This document shows, piece after piece, positions 1 to 12,070 of a DNA stretch of 64,000 bases. How positions within the stretch are numbered: the first letter of the stretch is position 1; every line of letters begins with the position of its first letter. The stretch lies in assembly GCA_005784505.1 (NCBI GenBank), contig VCAZ01000027.1:1259265-1323264 (forward strand), written 5' to 3'. The position numbers and the translations under genes were made by a program. The notes under the pieces were generated by a model. That model saw only the letters and a list, made by a program, of their open reading frames with translations, did not search any database and was not told where the DNA came from. The stretch is from Bagarius yarrelli. Lineage: Eukaryota > Chordata > Actinopteri > Siluriformes > Sisoridae.

Positions 1-3000
1 TTACTCTCCATGACCACTTTAGCGACAGAATATCAAACGACTCTGACCCTGCTGTTCGCCAGTCTAGATTCACCTGAGGGCATCTTCATCTACAGCTCTA
101 TTTTAAGCCTAAATAATTTTTTTAAGCCCCAATACCAAATCATTGCCTTCCTAATGAATGGTAATAGAGCAAGAGCCACTTGTATGTGAGGTTACAGTTG
201 TGGTGCCAGACATAGTTCCTCTCAGAGCGGCCATATTTTCGAGGTAGAAGAGGCTTCTTTACGAAACAGATGGGATTGACAGCCTTAACAGTCACCGATG
301 CACTCACTTCCATTTTAGACCCTACTATTGGATTTCTTGCCACCCGTATCACTGCCGACACATGTAGATATAGTAGTTGCATCTAAGAGCAGAAATGAAA
401 TCAATACCGCCGACTTCTCAACAACTCTTACAGCATTACAGAAGCGCAAGTAGGGCCATCTGCCCCTGTCTCAAGAGCTGCCCTGCTCTATGCAGCTTGC
501 TGTCAGTAATGTCTTGCTTATTTGGTTAACAATAATCAACTGCAGCAAAACATAGCAAATCCTCTAGCAGAAAGCTCTAACTTGATTTTTTTTTTATTTT
601 GGGGCAGTGGGAACATCTGTTCCCCTCCATGGACTAAGTGGTGTAAAAGCTCAGAGCATCTACAGGATAGCATGGTGCTGACTGTGTGAGGCTTATTGCT
701 TAAGGCAGATGGTCCCTAATGTGAGATGGAAAGTTATTAGATTTGGAGCTGTACCCAAAATTCTATGGGTGTAAGCCACTGAGGAGGCTCTAGACGCTCA
801 TACGCAGTCTTCTCAACTGCACTGCAACATAGTTACTTGCCCTTTTATGGACACCAAGCACTAATGAGCATTAAATATGTGGCTGCTGCCATGTGTTTAT
901 ATAAACCATTTCAAGTACAAAGAAGAGAACTGGCTTAGTCAAAATAATTCCCATTCTTAATACAAATGGTGCAAATTCATTTTCATCTGGACGGTATTAT
1001 TTCTTATAACCAGAAACCACAGCAATGTAAGACATCTACAGCCGCTTGATTGAAGAACACATGAAAAATATAACGACAGGATAAAATAATAAAAAACTGT
1101 CTTTAATCGGGGGTTGTGAAATGTGTTGCCAACAAGAAAATGGTCATCTGACATAAAAAAAGCCAGCGGAAAAGGGCAACCATTGGTGACCTTTATACTG
1201 TGTATAGGAACAGATCATATTAAAGCTTTAAAGTTCTCATTTAGATGACCATCAAAGAAACAACCTCTGACACAGCAACAAAAGATCCGAAAGCAAGTGA
1301 GTTCTCGCCTGATTTCTCTTCATTATATTGGCTGGCTCAGTCGCTTTTTTCACGAAGGGGGTGTCTATTGGATTGCAGATAAAACATTTTATTGCTGATT
1401 AAAGCATAATGGCTTACGTCCAATTGGTTTTCCGCAAGGGAATTAGACAGCCCAGATTTCTCTCTACATGCTAGCACAACACTGCTTTAGATGATTTACA
1501 ATTAACGTACCACTACAGCATTTTCATGTCACTTCCATAGATGAAAAAATTATTTTTTAAAATACAGTGACAGACATTTTCCGCTAAAAACCCGTGTTAA
1601 ACCTTATGAATGCAGCAAAATCGCAGGAAGTGCTTTTTATATATCAGCTATAGACTGATTGACTTATTTACATGTGTAAGGAGCACACATTGATAAATAA
1701 TACATTGATAAAAAGACCAGACACTTTACCAAACACACTTTTTAAATATGGTGGGTAGAATCCCTCCATGCTCCTAAAACATCAGCAATTCATTAATGTG
1801 CTGGAAACAATTTGTTGTCATTGTGGTCTATAATGACGAGCTCATTTGCTATATATTTGTCAGTTGTACATGAATCTTTCATTCTGTTACATCCCAAAGA
1901 TGACTGGCAAGGCCACTGATACGCACTGGGGCATGTGTTCGTAGTAGCCAATACAGTTTGGGTTAACTGTATCTTAATAAGGATCCTCAGCTGTGGTATT
2001 CCCATGAGGTTTATCATGCACCGATACTTACACAACAGCAGCCAGAATTGTAGACACAAAGCTGGCTAGACCCTACAACCATTCTGCATTTGGCAGCACA
2101 CTCAACAAAGATTTATTTGTTGCATGAGTTTTTAATTTGTAGCTCACCAGTTTATCAGTTCATCTGACAGAAGTGGTCTTTTGTTAGTGCATGTTCACCT
2201 CAAGGTTTAAAATGTTGCCACTTGAGATGCTCTTTTGCTCACCATGATTGTAAAGAGTGATCATATAAGTTATTGTATACTTTTTGCTTTGTTAAACCAG
2301 CCTGTCCACTCACCTTTCACCCCTGACATAAACAAGTCCTTTGGACAAACAGAACTGCTGTTCAATAATTGGACTAAAAAAATTTATAAATAAAATTTGA
2401 TTTTAACACAAACATTTCCAATCTCTGTCATTAACAATATTTGCAACCGAATTAAATTATACATATTTTAAATATTCATTTTGCATGAATGAATGTTATA
2501 TTATTTACTGCGTTTATTTCACTTTCTTTTCTGACTCACACAGGAAATTTTGACATAAATACTGTTATCATAATTAAAATGGGCACAGAGAGACAAAAGA
2601 AGAAAAAAGCCAGTAGGTTAGCATTTGTATAGTAAAAAGTGGAATATAAGCGCTGTACAAAGAAAAAGAAAAACAATAATAATTTTGTGCTTTGTAGGTT
2701 CACAAGAAAATTAGATTTCACCAGTTGTTAATAACCTAATGCCAGAGATCTGTCTGATTGTGTTAGATGGGAAGCCTAGGTGACACCGCAACTCTTACAG
2801 AATAATATGGAAAAGAATAAAATAAGATATCACAGAAGCTTCATATCCAGGATTTCATATCCAGGGTTTCATCTTGCATCAGTGCAAGCCGTCATACATC
2901 CTCCAATCATGAACAGTAATCCTTAACTATTCACTGTCGTATTCCATAAAGCTTTAATAAATGAAAGAACTGAAGAACTGGTCCACAATAAAGCCGCATA

Positions 3001-3200
3001 TTGTGCATAATAACGTACAGTTATAATGTCCTATGTGACTTTTTTTAAGTAACAGAAATACTAACTAAGCAAACAAATGGTGACTTCATTACATATAGTT
3101 TAATAAAAAAAAAAAATAGGGTCATTTTGCTAATCCACAATTCTTTATAAATTTTAGGTTAATAGAAAATATTTTTTATCAAGATGGTGACACCGCATCC
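1..3200. other. No gene seen; AT-rich intergenic DNA
   Basis: Short ORFs only, no splice-consistent exons. The first 560 bases and 700-1450 have balanced composition and could hold weak regulatory elements. 2300-3180 is AT-rich filler with poly-A and poly-T runs and a short tandem of TTTCATATCCAGG near 2840-2872. Confidence 0.5.
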
Positions 3201-3246
3201 AAAATGGTGCCATTTAAGTTTTTCGCCCGATGTTTAAAGGCATATG

Positions 3247-3400
3247 GACACCAAAGTTATTGGTGTCTATCTACAATCGTCAGACTTGACTTGATCAAAT
3301 TTTGGTATGTGATAATATCTATGATAAACTACACTCCTTTCATCAATGAGAGTTCCACAATAAAACATGTGGAACTCTTGTGTATCAATCAGACACCAAA
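3247..3400. repeat. Nested inverted repeats (MITE-like or hairpin)
   Basis: GACACCAA (3247-3254) pairs with TTGGTGTC (3260-3267) across a 5-base loop. AGAGTTCCACA (3349-3359) pairs with TGTGGAACTCT (3368-3378) across an 8-base loop. A second GACACCAA at 3392-3399 could also pair with 3260-3267, enclosing the inner hairpin. Confidence 0.5.
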
Positions 3401-3419
3401 ACTCAGCTAAGGTCCTATA

Positions 3420-5780
3420 CACCACTCTACTCTGTCAGGGATTCCCATCTGCCTTGTTGGGCCTTTTATTCATTGTTTTATTCATTTATTCATCTGTGGG
3501 ATTGATATCTGCTGGAGTGTGTACTATGTACGCGTGTGATACTGGCCGCCTGACCAGGGCCAGTGCTGACTGCTCACTCCCTCTGCCTCATTTACATTTC
3601 AATCTCAGCCCCCATGAATGTGAAGACTCTGGTTCAAAATTAATAACACTGTGAGTGGGAGGTGGGCAGCAGAAAGAGGAGAGAGAAAGCATGGAGAGCA
3701 GCTCCTGTTTTCTTCCTCCTTTTGTTCTTCACCAAAAGTGCCCCTACTTTTATTTCCTCTCTTTCCTCTTTCCTTTGCACAAGTCCCCCATGAATGGCAT
3801 TACAGGCAATGGCATATCTGGAGTGACACAAATTTATTTCATGTGCACCACCATAGTATATTTTCATAGAACCAGGGGCGATTTGTCTGGGGACAATTTA
3901 GTTTCCAAAAAGGATTTAATTGGTTTCTGTGGAGATAGTAGGGAGAAATTTAATTTGTTTCTCATTTACTACACCAGGTATGAAAAGGAGAAAAATTGGA
4001 TGGCTGATGGGCTAAAAATTGGTGCTGTCCCTCTGCTGTATCCCCTAAAGGACTGGGATTCTTGAATAATATAGATTGAGTTCGACCCCCACCCACCAAA
4101 GCTGCCACACATCTCACTTCCCTCTTCACTCCCCCTCCAAAGCCGCTTCCAGCCCTCTGAGACTGGTAACCTTAAACCAACTTAAAGAGTAACCTTTGGG
4201 GAGACTGCCAATCACTCCAAAAACAATGTTTCCATCGATCTGGCTGTCCCTGTGATTTATGGCTTCATTTTACAGTAATTGAGAATTAGAGGGAAGATTA
4301 GCAAGGCTCAACACTTCAGCTTGATATGCACTCTGAGCACTGTAATTTGTCACATCGGGATGTTAGACACTTTCTTACTCACAAAAAGGGAGGTGGGAGA
4401 GGGGGGTTCCCTTCTAATTGAATTTCCACATAACACTGGAATTAATTTGACACTGTCGAAATTTGAATACAGCCCTCGTGCCTTCTTATTGTGAGGCGTA
4501 GAGGCCCTCGCACACGCTGCTGGGCTGGCAGACAATATTGATCCAAATCACTTTGAGTTGAAGCCAACTGAAGTATGGAATCACTAAATCTTATTTACAC
4601 TCATATTGAAGCAGTTCATCTGAAGCTATCCAGTGCAGATAAAGAATATTACCTTTCATTTTGTCTGACTGCGCCCAGATGAAGTTTGGAGTATTTCCGA
4701 CTGGGGACAAACATAGCGAATGCCTGGAGTCAACAGTAGCGATTGAATTACTGTAGCTGCCAACTTTAGAGGTCCATTGTCTGGGTAATTTGTCGTCTAA
4801 CTGGCACAATGAAAGCACTTACCCACCACTTTCTGAGCCCCCTCTGTTGTGCTATCCATAGCTAAAAGACAATTCACCCCTACATTATATGCAAGGCATC
4901 AAAGGTTTATGGATTAGAATGCCTCTCCATTAATCTATCACTTTATTCAAAAGAATGTTCAACTTACACATTTTTTTCTGATTTGCTATATAAAATTGAT
5001 GTTGTTGTGTTTTTATATTCAATCAGCATAATTTTATGCAGAGATACAACAAAGTATCGGTTATTCGTTATACTGCGACTGTGAAACGTGACGATCCGTA
5101 CATTTCCTCAAAGGATAAAGACTGGATTGGATTTCTATTCCAGTTGTGCCCTATTGAGGTTAAGTGCTATTTTCAGGGGGTTGAGTTAGTGCAGAAGCTA
5201 TTTAGCAGGCTAAGAGATGCATTTATCTGCTTAATGAACTTTGGGCTCTAACTTAATCCAGCTAATGCCTGTGTGAGTCAATTAGCAGCAGCGGATGTGC
5301 TGTTCTATTTATGAGCCTAAGCATGGTCTAGTTCTCTTCTGCACACAGCTGCTTGTACAGTAGTTCGTTCCTTGCAATTGCACTCATCTTTCCTATGCAG
5401 CCCTATAGGATTAACCAAATGAATAGCTAAAGCCAAGAAAATACAATTACCTACTTCTGCAACTGAAAGATTAATCCTGAAAGGTGTGTACTTTTTTTTT
5501 CCATATTTAAGTTCGGGGGATTGAATTGACAGCTGTCTCGCTCTAGTTACTTTGACAATGCAAGGTTTACCGGGGGATCCAAATGAGTTTTGCTTTTATA
5601 GTATAATAACATTAAAGTATGCAAAAGCCACTAATGTAATCATGAGCACCAGCAGCACTGACTGCAGTAACCACTTGTCCCTGGTGGCTCTCTCGTGTCT
5701 CTGACACCGAGTAATTGAGCGTGACACAATCTTGTAACACACCACAAATGAGACATGTGTCTGAACATCCAACAGGTTCT
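3420..5780. promoter_or_regulatory. Candidate cluster of conserved non-coding elements
   Basis: The longest balanced-composition, repeat-poor stretch in the left half, dense in TAAT-type motifs. Examples are TAATTGAGAATTAGAGG near 4277, CTAATTGAATTTCC near 4415, TTAATCCAGCTAATGCC near 5253 and CAATTAGCAGCAGC near 5279. The composition is typical of vertebrate developmental CNEs. The open frames here (for example 3655-4065, 136 codons) have no recognisable domain and overlap on both strands, as chance ORFs do. Conservation was not tested. Confidence 0.45.
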
Positions 5781-6301
5781 AGAGGTGCGTGTATGTGTCT
5801 AACCCCTCATTTTCCATTCAGAGCAAGGTGCTCAGCCTAGACTGCATGGGTCCTGAGAAAAGAGAAAAAAGGAGAGAGAGAGAGAGAGAGAAAGAAAAAG
5901 AAAGGGGAGGAAGCTAACTTAAAGGCTGATATAGCTGGGTAGTCTGAATGGCCTATGAATAGATCCACCAAGCTGCTAATTTGAAGCACATTTGCATACA
6001 TCAATTAGGACTGTGTGGTATGGGTGCTGCCCTGGTGGCTCCACTGACCTGTGTGACCTCTGAAGCTGATGTGATAGGGTCACTCCCTGCACATGGAAAA
6101 GACTTAAGCACACCTAACCATGTCAGGCTTCTTTAACATTTCACAACCTATACGCTTCCGCCTGTACATAAACATTCATAATGCTATAATGTAATGAAAA
6201 GTAGGTGTATTACTCTTTATCATTATACATTGTGTATGCTTCCATTTTAATTAGAAACAAATTGAATATTTTTCTTGAATTTTTGCCTTTATTGATAGAG
6301 A
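5781..6301. other. Intergenic; (GA)n run and possible short CNE
   Basis: A (GA)n purine run lies at about 5872-5891. The stretch 5930-6110 has a balanced, CNE-like composition ('GAAGCACATTTGCATACATC' near 5984 contains the POU-like ATTTGCATA). No gene seen. Confidence 0.4.
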
Positions 6302-6486
6302 GGGAAGTGGTAGCACAGTGGTTAAGGTGTTGGACTGCTAAATGGAAGATCAGGTTTTATTTTCCAGCACCATCAAGCTGCCACTGTTGGACCCCGCAGC
6401 AAGGCCCTTAACCCTTAATTGCTTAGAGATAAATATAAGTCTTTCTGGATAGCTGCACATGCCGAATGCCAGAAATGTAAATGTGA
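6302..6486 (+). repeat. tRNA-derived SINE copy 1
   Basis: Head 'GGAAGTGGTAGCACAGTGG', then 'GTTAAGGTGTTGGACTGCTA' and 'CCAGCACCATCAAGCTGCCA', then 'AAGGCCCTTAACCC', with the tail 'GCCGAATGCCAGAAATGTAA'. Same family as the copies at 10.8, 33.1, 39.3, 42.4, 50.1 and 60.6 kb. It is diverged and not expected to be active. Confidence 0.85.
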
Positions 6487-6489
6487 TAG

Positions 6490-7816
6490 GCGGAAGAGGG
6501 AAAGAAGCAGGATCGTGAAAGTTGGTTTAAAAAATTACTTTAGTAAAAAATAATTGGGTAAAAAAAATATTGTGCCTGAACATTTTATGTGTCCTGACAG
6601 AATCTAACTGGGATTACATTAATATTTCAGCACTTCACGGCCCAGTGACACGAGCTAATATAACCATACAGTGGAAGCAGATAAATGCAACGGAACTGCA
6701 CTGGACTGTAAGTACTTTCACACTTCCTTAGTGACATCTTAGGCAGACAGCCACTCTCCTTCCATGTCATTGCAGCAGAAAACAAATGATGAGTGCACTT
6801 TGAGAACACAGCAAACTACCACGGGGCAAGTCGTTAACCGTGCCTTATACGCTAGACACACTTGGTACCTGCATGAAGCAAAGCACCTAAGGCTAACATG
6901 TTACTATGCCACTCACTCACCTGAATAAAGCGATCTGGCATACCAGACTCTAACTCTGGTGTCATGTCACATTTGGCTTAGATGAAGACGGTTAAAACTA
7001 CATGATTGAGGGGCTTGAAACAGGTTGCAATAAATCTTGATAGACAAACCAGCTGGGTTTATTTTGTTTAGATGAAAAGAAAATTCAATTCCAGATGACA
7101 TTTTAGCTTTACAGACTTTTGACACTTTCTGTGACAGGATATTTATTAGGGCATTTCGTTGTAAACTGTATATATTTTTATATACCTTAATAAGTAGATT
7201 CTTTTATTTATTCATCTGTATCCAGTTACCAATTTGTCCTGGTAACTGTAATCTGGTGGACCATCACCATGTACATTTATTCACACTAAGGTGGGATTCA
7301 GCATCGTCAATCCAATACTGGTTGAAACTGGAGAAACACAAGGACATTCACATTGGCAGAGAAAAGGGCCCATGAGGAAAACAGGGCTGCTGCAGCAGTG
7401 AGGTGGCATTTCTATTTACTCCATTATCAAACCCCCTCTAAAAAAAAAAAAAATCCGAACGCAGCATATTGCTTTTTATGGCAGTGTTTGCAGCCATGTG
7501 TATCATGTTTCTTTGTCATAAATCTTTTATCATCATTTGGTCGATATGACAAGGGCACCTTTTTACATTTATTGTGCTAATCACAACATTTAGTCTTTCA
7601 GATCTTTTTGTTTTTTCATTTTGTTAGAATCGTCCCGCCCCAACCACAAAAATAAGAAACACCGGGTTCTGCAGAATAACTGTAATACACTAATAACATT
7701 TGTATTTGGTTTGTATATGAATATGCAGTTTGAGCATTTAATTTAATTAAAAACTTAGTAGATCTGCTAATTTACCAAAGGTTTCTTGAAATCAATCGTG
7801 TCCCTCAGAATAATAC
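6490..7816. other. Intergenic, no gene seen
   Basis: Mixed AT-rich sequence with short spurious ORFs on both strands and a poly-A run at about 7440-7453. No domain, splice structure or RNA gene recognised. Confidence 0.5.
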
Positions 7817-7905
7817 AACATTTAGTCGGGTTTTGGGGATTAAATTAGAAGTTTATAGTTGTGACTGTGGAACCATAAACTTTTAACAATTTAATCCCAA
7901 ATGTT
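7817..7905. other. Long imperfect stem-loop
   Basis: The arm at 7833-7856 (TTGGGGATTAAATTAG..) is nearly complementary to 7875-7900 (..CAATTTAATCCCAA), and GTTTAT pairs with ATAAAC next to an 18-base loop. Outer AACATTT (7817-7823) can pair with AAATGTT (7899-7905). It could be a decayed MITE or a transcribed hairpin. No known microRNA was recognised. Confidence 0.45.
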
Positions 7906-8039
7906 TTTACCACCATCCTAATAACAACTCAAATTACCTAATTAAGTCTTCAATAAACATCAACATAACACATTAGTTGATCTCTAACTGAATCATATGT
8001 AAAATATTTATTTTTAATTTACAATATTAAAATCATTCT

Positions 8040-8660
8040 GTAGGGAAACGATTGCTTTCTGGATTGGTTGCTGTACGAGCCTTTGCTCAGGCTTTTGTGT
8101 GGATTAATAAAAGTGCTAAATCGTGTGGTCTGGAAAAGCTTGGCAGCATACAAATAGCACCTGTGTCACAGCCTAGCTAAGCAAGGAATTGAACATGCAG
8201 CTCAATACCTTTGGAGCTGGAAAATCTTTTTTTCTCAATAAGCAGACTGCTAAAGCACATTCCCCTTCAATCCATTAAAGTGTCCCATCTCCAGCTCCTC
8301 ATCACAGCGGGCTCTTAATTTGACAATGACAAAGAGCTACTTGCCGATTTTAAATTTCATAATTTTAATCTGTCAAGTCTGACATTTAATTAGTGGCTTC
8401 CTAACCTGTGTCTGCCTCGCTTGTGAAGGGCACCGTTGTTCGGCATGCAACACAATCTTGCCGGCAAGAGTGGATTAATATATATGTACATTACCAGCTG
8501 CTACAAAGACAATACACAGAAAGGGGACTATTACTTCTTAATCTAGACAGATGAGGTTAATAATACTTTTAAAGAGCGGCTCTATTAAGAACTGACTGAT
8601 TAAGACCTGCGCCGGCTCCTTCATGAGCTGCTGATTGGAACCTGGATGGGAGCTTTTTGT
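8040..8660. promoter_or_regulatory. Candidate conserved non-coding element block
   Basis: Balanced, repeat-free sequence rich in homeodomain-type cores: TCCATTAAAGTG near 8271, TCTTAATTTGACA near 8312, ACATTTAATTAGTGGC near 8382, GATGAGGTTAATAAT near 8550, and paired CTGACTGATTAAG near 8592. No ORF of interest. It reads like a developmental enhancer; conservation was not tested. Confidence 0.45.
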
Positions 8661-9665
8661 TCTGCTCCTTGCTAGCACGAGCAAATTTAACATATTTTTT
8701 TTCTCTTAGTGGTGACAATAAGGACCAGCCTAATGAGAATCTCAACAGATCCCTGTGGGTTTCGAGAAGAGTAGCTTCTTCTCAACAGATCATTAACAAT
8801 TTCACAATCAAACAAATGTGTCTTCCTTATTGTATAGATATGCTTTAATAGAAATAACGGTGTTTGGGGGGAAAAACATCCTATCGAGTATAGGACAAAT
8901 AGCAGCATGTATCCCAGTGTCATCACTTAACTGTGAAATGTATCCTGCTTCCGGGCATCAGTTAAACAGTAACAAAGGTCTTTGCTCAGTTTTAACCTCT
9001 ACAGTCTCTGTCTTTCCCTCTCTTTTTATCCGATTTCAAGCAACCAACTCTCTGAAAGTTGGTATTGATTTGTAAATCAATAAGTAATGAAGCAAGATAG
9101 GGAGGACATGACTGAGAGACAGAGAAGTTTGTGGACTGTCAGGTGTGCTGCTGCGGCAAGCAGCTATGTCTGTGGGTTGCCTGCCAATTAATACCTCTGT
9201 GGCGTCCTAAGCTCATTCAGAGCTGATGCACATCATAGCTGGTATGGGAACATGCCATGTCAATAGTGGCAGGAGCCCATCATTCCATAAGTCTATTTTC
9301 TAAGCTTTTCTGAGCTTTTCTAACCAATATCTTCAACATGCCTTTAATGTTTCTCAAACTGTAACTGATTCATGTATTCATGTCAAATCAACACTGCCCT
9401 ATTTCTTTTGACTTTTTAGTGACTTTGCCCAAATCAGACAATATTTTTCCAAAAGTGATGTCAAATAGTATATATATATATATATAGCATATTGTTTTTA
9501 TAACCTTGTCAGAAATCCCGTCTGAGGGACAATTTGCATTATAAAACACAAACACATTGATCTTTATTGTAGCAGCAACTCAATTTACAGCAGGCAGAAC
9601 ATGATTTTTGCGTGAGTGAAATTTAGTGGCTAACTATTAGTTAAGTGTGGCTCTTAAGCAGTGTA

Positions 9666-9696
<31 letters not shown>

Positions 9697-10189
9697 GATA
9701 TATATAAAACCATGAGTCTAAAATTTTAAAGACCTTGCTCATAGTACACAGACAGATATGCAGTTTTTTTAGTTCATGGCTATGATGAATGTAATGAAAT
9801 GTAAAATGATCTGTATTATATTACTACTGGAATGTTTTACTTATACTACTATCACTTTCAGTCAATAATTTTAAGACAGTTTATTATTAATAGGTTTCAG
9901 TTCATCTGCCCTGAGTAAAAGACAGGACTTTTCATGTGGCCATTTTAAAACCTTCCGATTATCTTAAACCTGCAGAGAGAGGATTGTTTCTTTCTTTCCA
10001 AGAGCATGCTATGATAATCACCACAGGGTTTCTTCCCACTGCTGTAATGTGCAATTCTTTCTAGTGAAGAAAAAGTGAAGGAGAGAGAGACACATTTTTT
10101 TTACAACTGGAACAAGTAAGAGAAGATTCAGTGCAGTCCACAAGTAATGTCTTTCAAACTAATAAAAAATACCACCTGCATAATACCTC
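8661..10189. other. Intergenic with (AT)n and (AC)n microsatellites
   Basis: 8690-9330 has mixed composition with overlapping short ORFs on both strands. A short (AT)n lies near 9470-9486, and (AC)n at about 9667-9693 followed by 'ATAGATATATATA'. No gene seen. Confidence 0.5.
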
Positions 10190-10500
10190 ATGTTGAAGTA
10201 CACCTGATAATTGATAACGGGCTAATATCCTGCAGAGGTGGAACTGTAACTCATTCAAGCTCCTGCAGCCATAATGGACTTCCCAGTCTCAAGTGATGAG
10301 CTCTACAATGGAATGCTGGGCTGCATATACAGTAAGAAAGAAGCTCTGAAATCGGAAATGTTCGGTTGGCCTTTTTATGTGTAGCTTGCCTGCTGCCAAG
10401 GGGCACCCGTGCTCAGATAATTTGTAGCTAATCACAGGAATCTGACAGGCCTCCTACTGCTCATTTAGCCCACTATCCAATAATTAGCATAATTAAAACA
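10190..10500. promoter_or_regulatory. Candidate small conserved non-coding element
   Basis: Balanced sequence ending in a motif-dense tail: 'TATCCAATAATTAGCATAAT' at about 10473-10492 combines CCAAT, TAATTAG and a POU-like TTAGCATAAT. Regulatory role inferred from composition only. Confidence 0.35.
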
Positions 10501-10618
10501 GGTTACAAAGTCAAACCCCCTCTGCCCTGCTTGGTTCTGACTGTATCTCCATATGTGAAGAAACAAAGACATGAGAAGCAAAGCACATTAAAGTGGGAAT
10601 GCTTGAATTTATTAGAGT

Positions 10619-10647
10619 AAAAGTGAGTGAGTGAGTGAGTGAGTGAG
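10619..10647. repeat. (GTGA)n microsatellite
   Basis: About six to seven uninterrupted GTGA units followed by GGGAGGAAGGAAG. It explains the 'HSLTHSLTH' run in the short minus-strand ORF here. Confidence 0.9.
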
Positions 10648-10790
10648 GGAGGAAGGAAGTGGGGGTATAGTAAGTGTGTATGAATCACCTTTCCTGTGAT
10701 TTTTCATGCTACAAACCCCTCAATAAAGGCGTAGAACTGAAAGCCCCACATTAGAGCCCAATTTAAACCTTCAGCCAAAACAGCATATTA

Positions 10791-10924
10791 GGCGATGGGT
10801 GGTGGGTGCAGTTGTTGGACTGCTATTCGGTAGATCAGGGTTCGATTCCCAGCACCACTAAGTTGCCACTGCTGTATAAAAGAGATAAATGTAAGGTCTT
10901 CTGCCAAATGTGGTAAAAGTAAAG
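10791..10924 (+). repeat. tRNA-derived SINE copy 2 (internally deleted)
   Basis: Retains a clear RNA polymerase III B-box-like 'GGTTCGATTCCCAGCACCAC' at about 10839-10858 and the 'GTATAAAAGAGATAAATGTAA' body, but lacks the 'AAGGCCCTTAACCC' middle. Shorter than the other copies. Confidence 0.75.
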
Positions 10925-11504
10925 TATTGCACTAAAAACAACAGAACATGTTACAGTGCATCTAAAACCATTTACTGTTATGTCACTATTAAAACATCCT
11001 GTCATGTATGAAGGGTTACACAAGCAACTCCATGACTTAATTACTTTGGCAATTTTGTAAAATTTTATAGCAAACTACAAATTCTGGAACAGAGTAATTA
11101 TCATTTTCTTCTGCTAGAGCGCTTGGCAAGTAAAAGCTCCAAAGCACTACTTATTGACATTTTTGCTAAAACATAGTAGCAATGGTAATGTGATATTCCA
11201 CATTAAGGAAATTAACTATATTATTTTTGATATTTCAGAAAAAGTCAGCAAAGTGTTCCAATTGGAGTTCTGTTGTCTACTAATCAGACATTATTTAGGT
11301 ATGTCTAGGTTTTAAATTTTTTGGCAATTTTTGATGCTGAATTTTATTGTCCAGTTTTGTTATGTTTTTAATTCAAAAAAGTTTATTTTGCTGTCACCCA
11401 GGTAGCATCTCAGCATTTGTGTATAGTGCAGTAGATATTAAGATTTGGATGCCTGTGTTATAGTTATATTCTTGAGGCATCTAACTACCACTTACCACTT
11501 TGGT
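10925..11504. other. AT-rich intergenic, no gene seen
   Basis: Low-complexity AT-rich filler between a SINE and a LINE relic. Confidence 0.5.
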
Positions 11505-12070
11505 TCTAACTAGAACCGAAAAACATGATCATATTAGCCTGGTTTTGTCGACACTTCACTAGGCCACTATTAAATATCGAATAGATTTTAAGACCCTGTT
11601 AATTACTTATAAAGGCCTAAATGGTTTAACACCTCAGTACCTAAGTGAGCTTTTATCCTATTCTAGTCCTTTAACGTCCGCTGCGCTTTCAAAACTCTGA
11701 CAATCTGATAACCTAGAATAACAAAATATATTTGTATATAATAAGTCAAATGGCATCTACACTGGCATACATCTGTTCTCTGTTATTCCGAGCTTATCAT
11801 CGCCGCCATCACTTAGGCAATAAAGCAGTTTCTCAGTGATATCTTGTCTTCTAGACGGCCATCCGGACAAGACCACGAAACTTTGCTGCAGCATGAGTAA
11901 CCTACTGGTTTATCCGGTCAGAGGAGAACTGACCCCCTGACTGAGCCTGGTTTCTCCCAAGGTTTTTTTTCTCCATTCTGTCACAGATGGCGAGTATGAA
12001 TAAAACAAATAGTGCAATGGGTCTGTGTCCGGAACACTTGGTGCTGATTTGTTTAGCCCATATGTAATAG
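11505..12070 (+). pseudogene. LINE relic: reverse transcriptase C-terminal fragment and 3' UTR
   Basis: At about 11575-11690 one plus-strand frame reads RIDFKTLLITYKGLNGLTPQ followed by YLSELL. This is the usual C-terminal text of fish L2/Rex-type LINE reverse transcriptases ('Y.IDFKIL.LTYKALNGLAP.YLSELL'). At 11930-11985 'GAGCCTGGTTTCTCCCAAGG' and 'TTCTCCATTCTGTCACAGAT' match the 3' UTR text common after such ORFs. Stops and frameshifts break the coding part, so the copy is dead. Confidence 0.65.

Noticed and set aside
3655..4065. 136-codon plus-strand ORF (MGGGQQKEERESMESSSCFL...)
   Set aside because: No recognised domain, overlaps other ORFs on both strands, no splice context; lies in a CNE-like block. 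Taken as chance.
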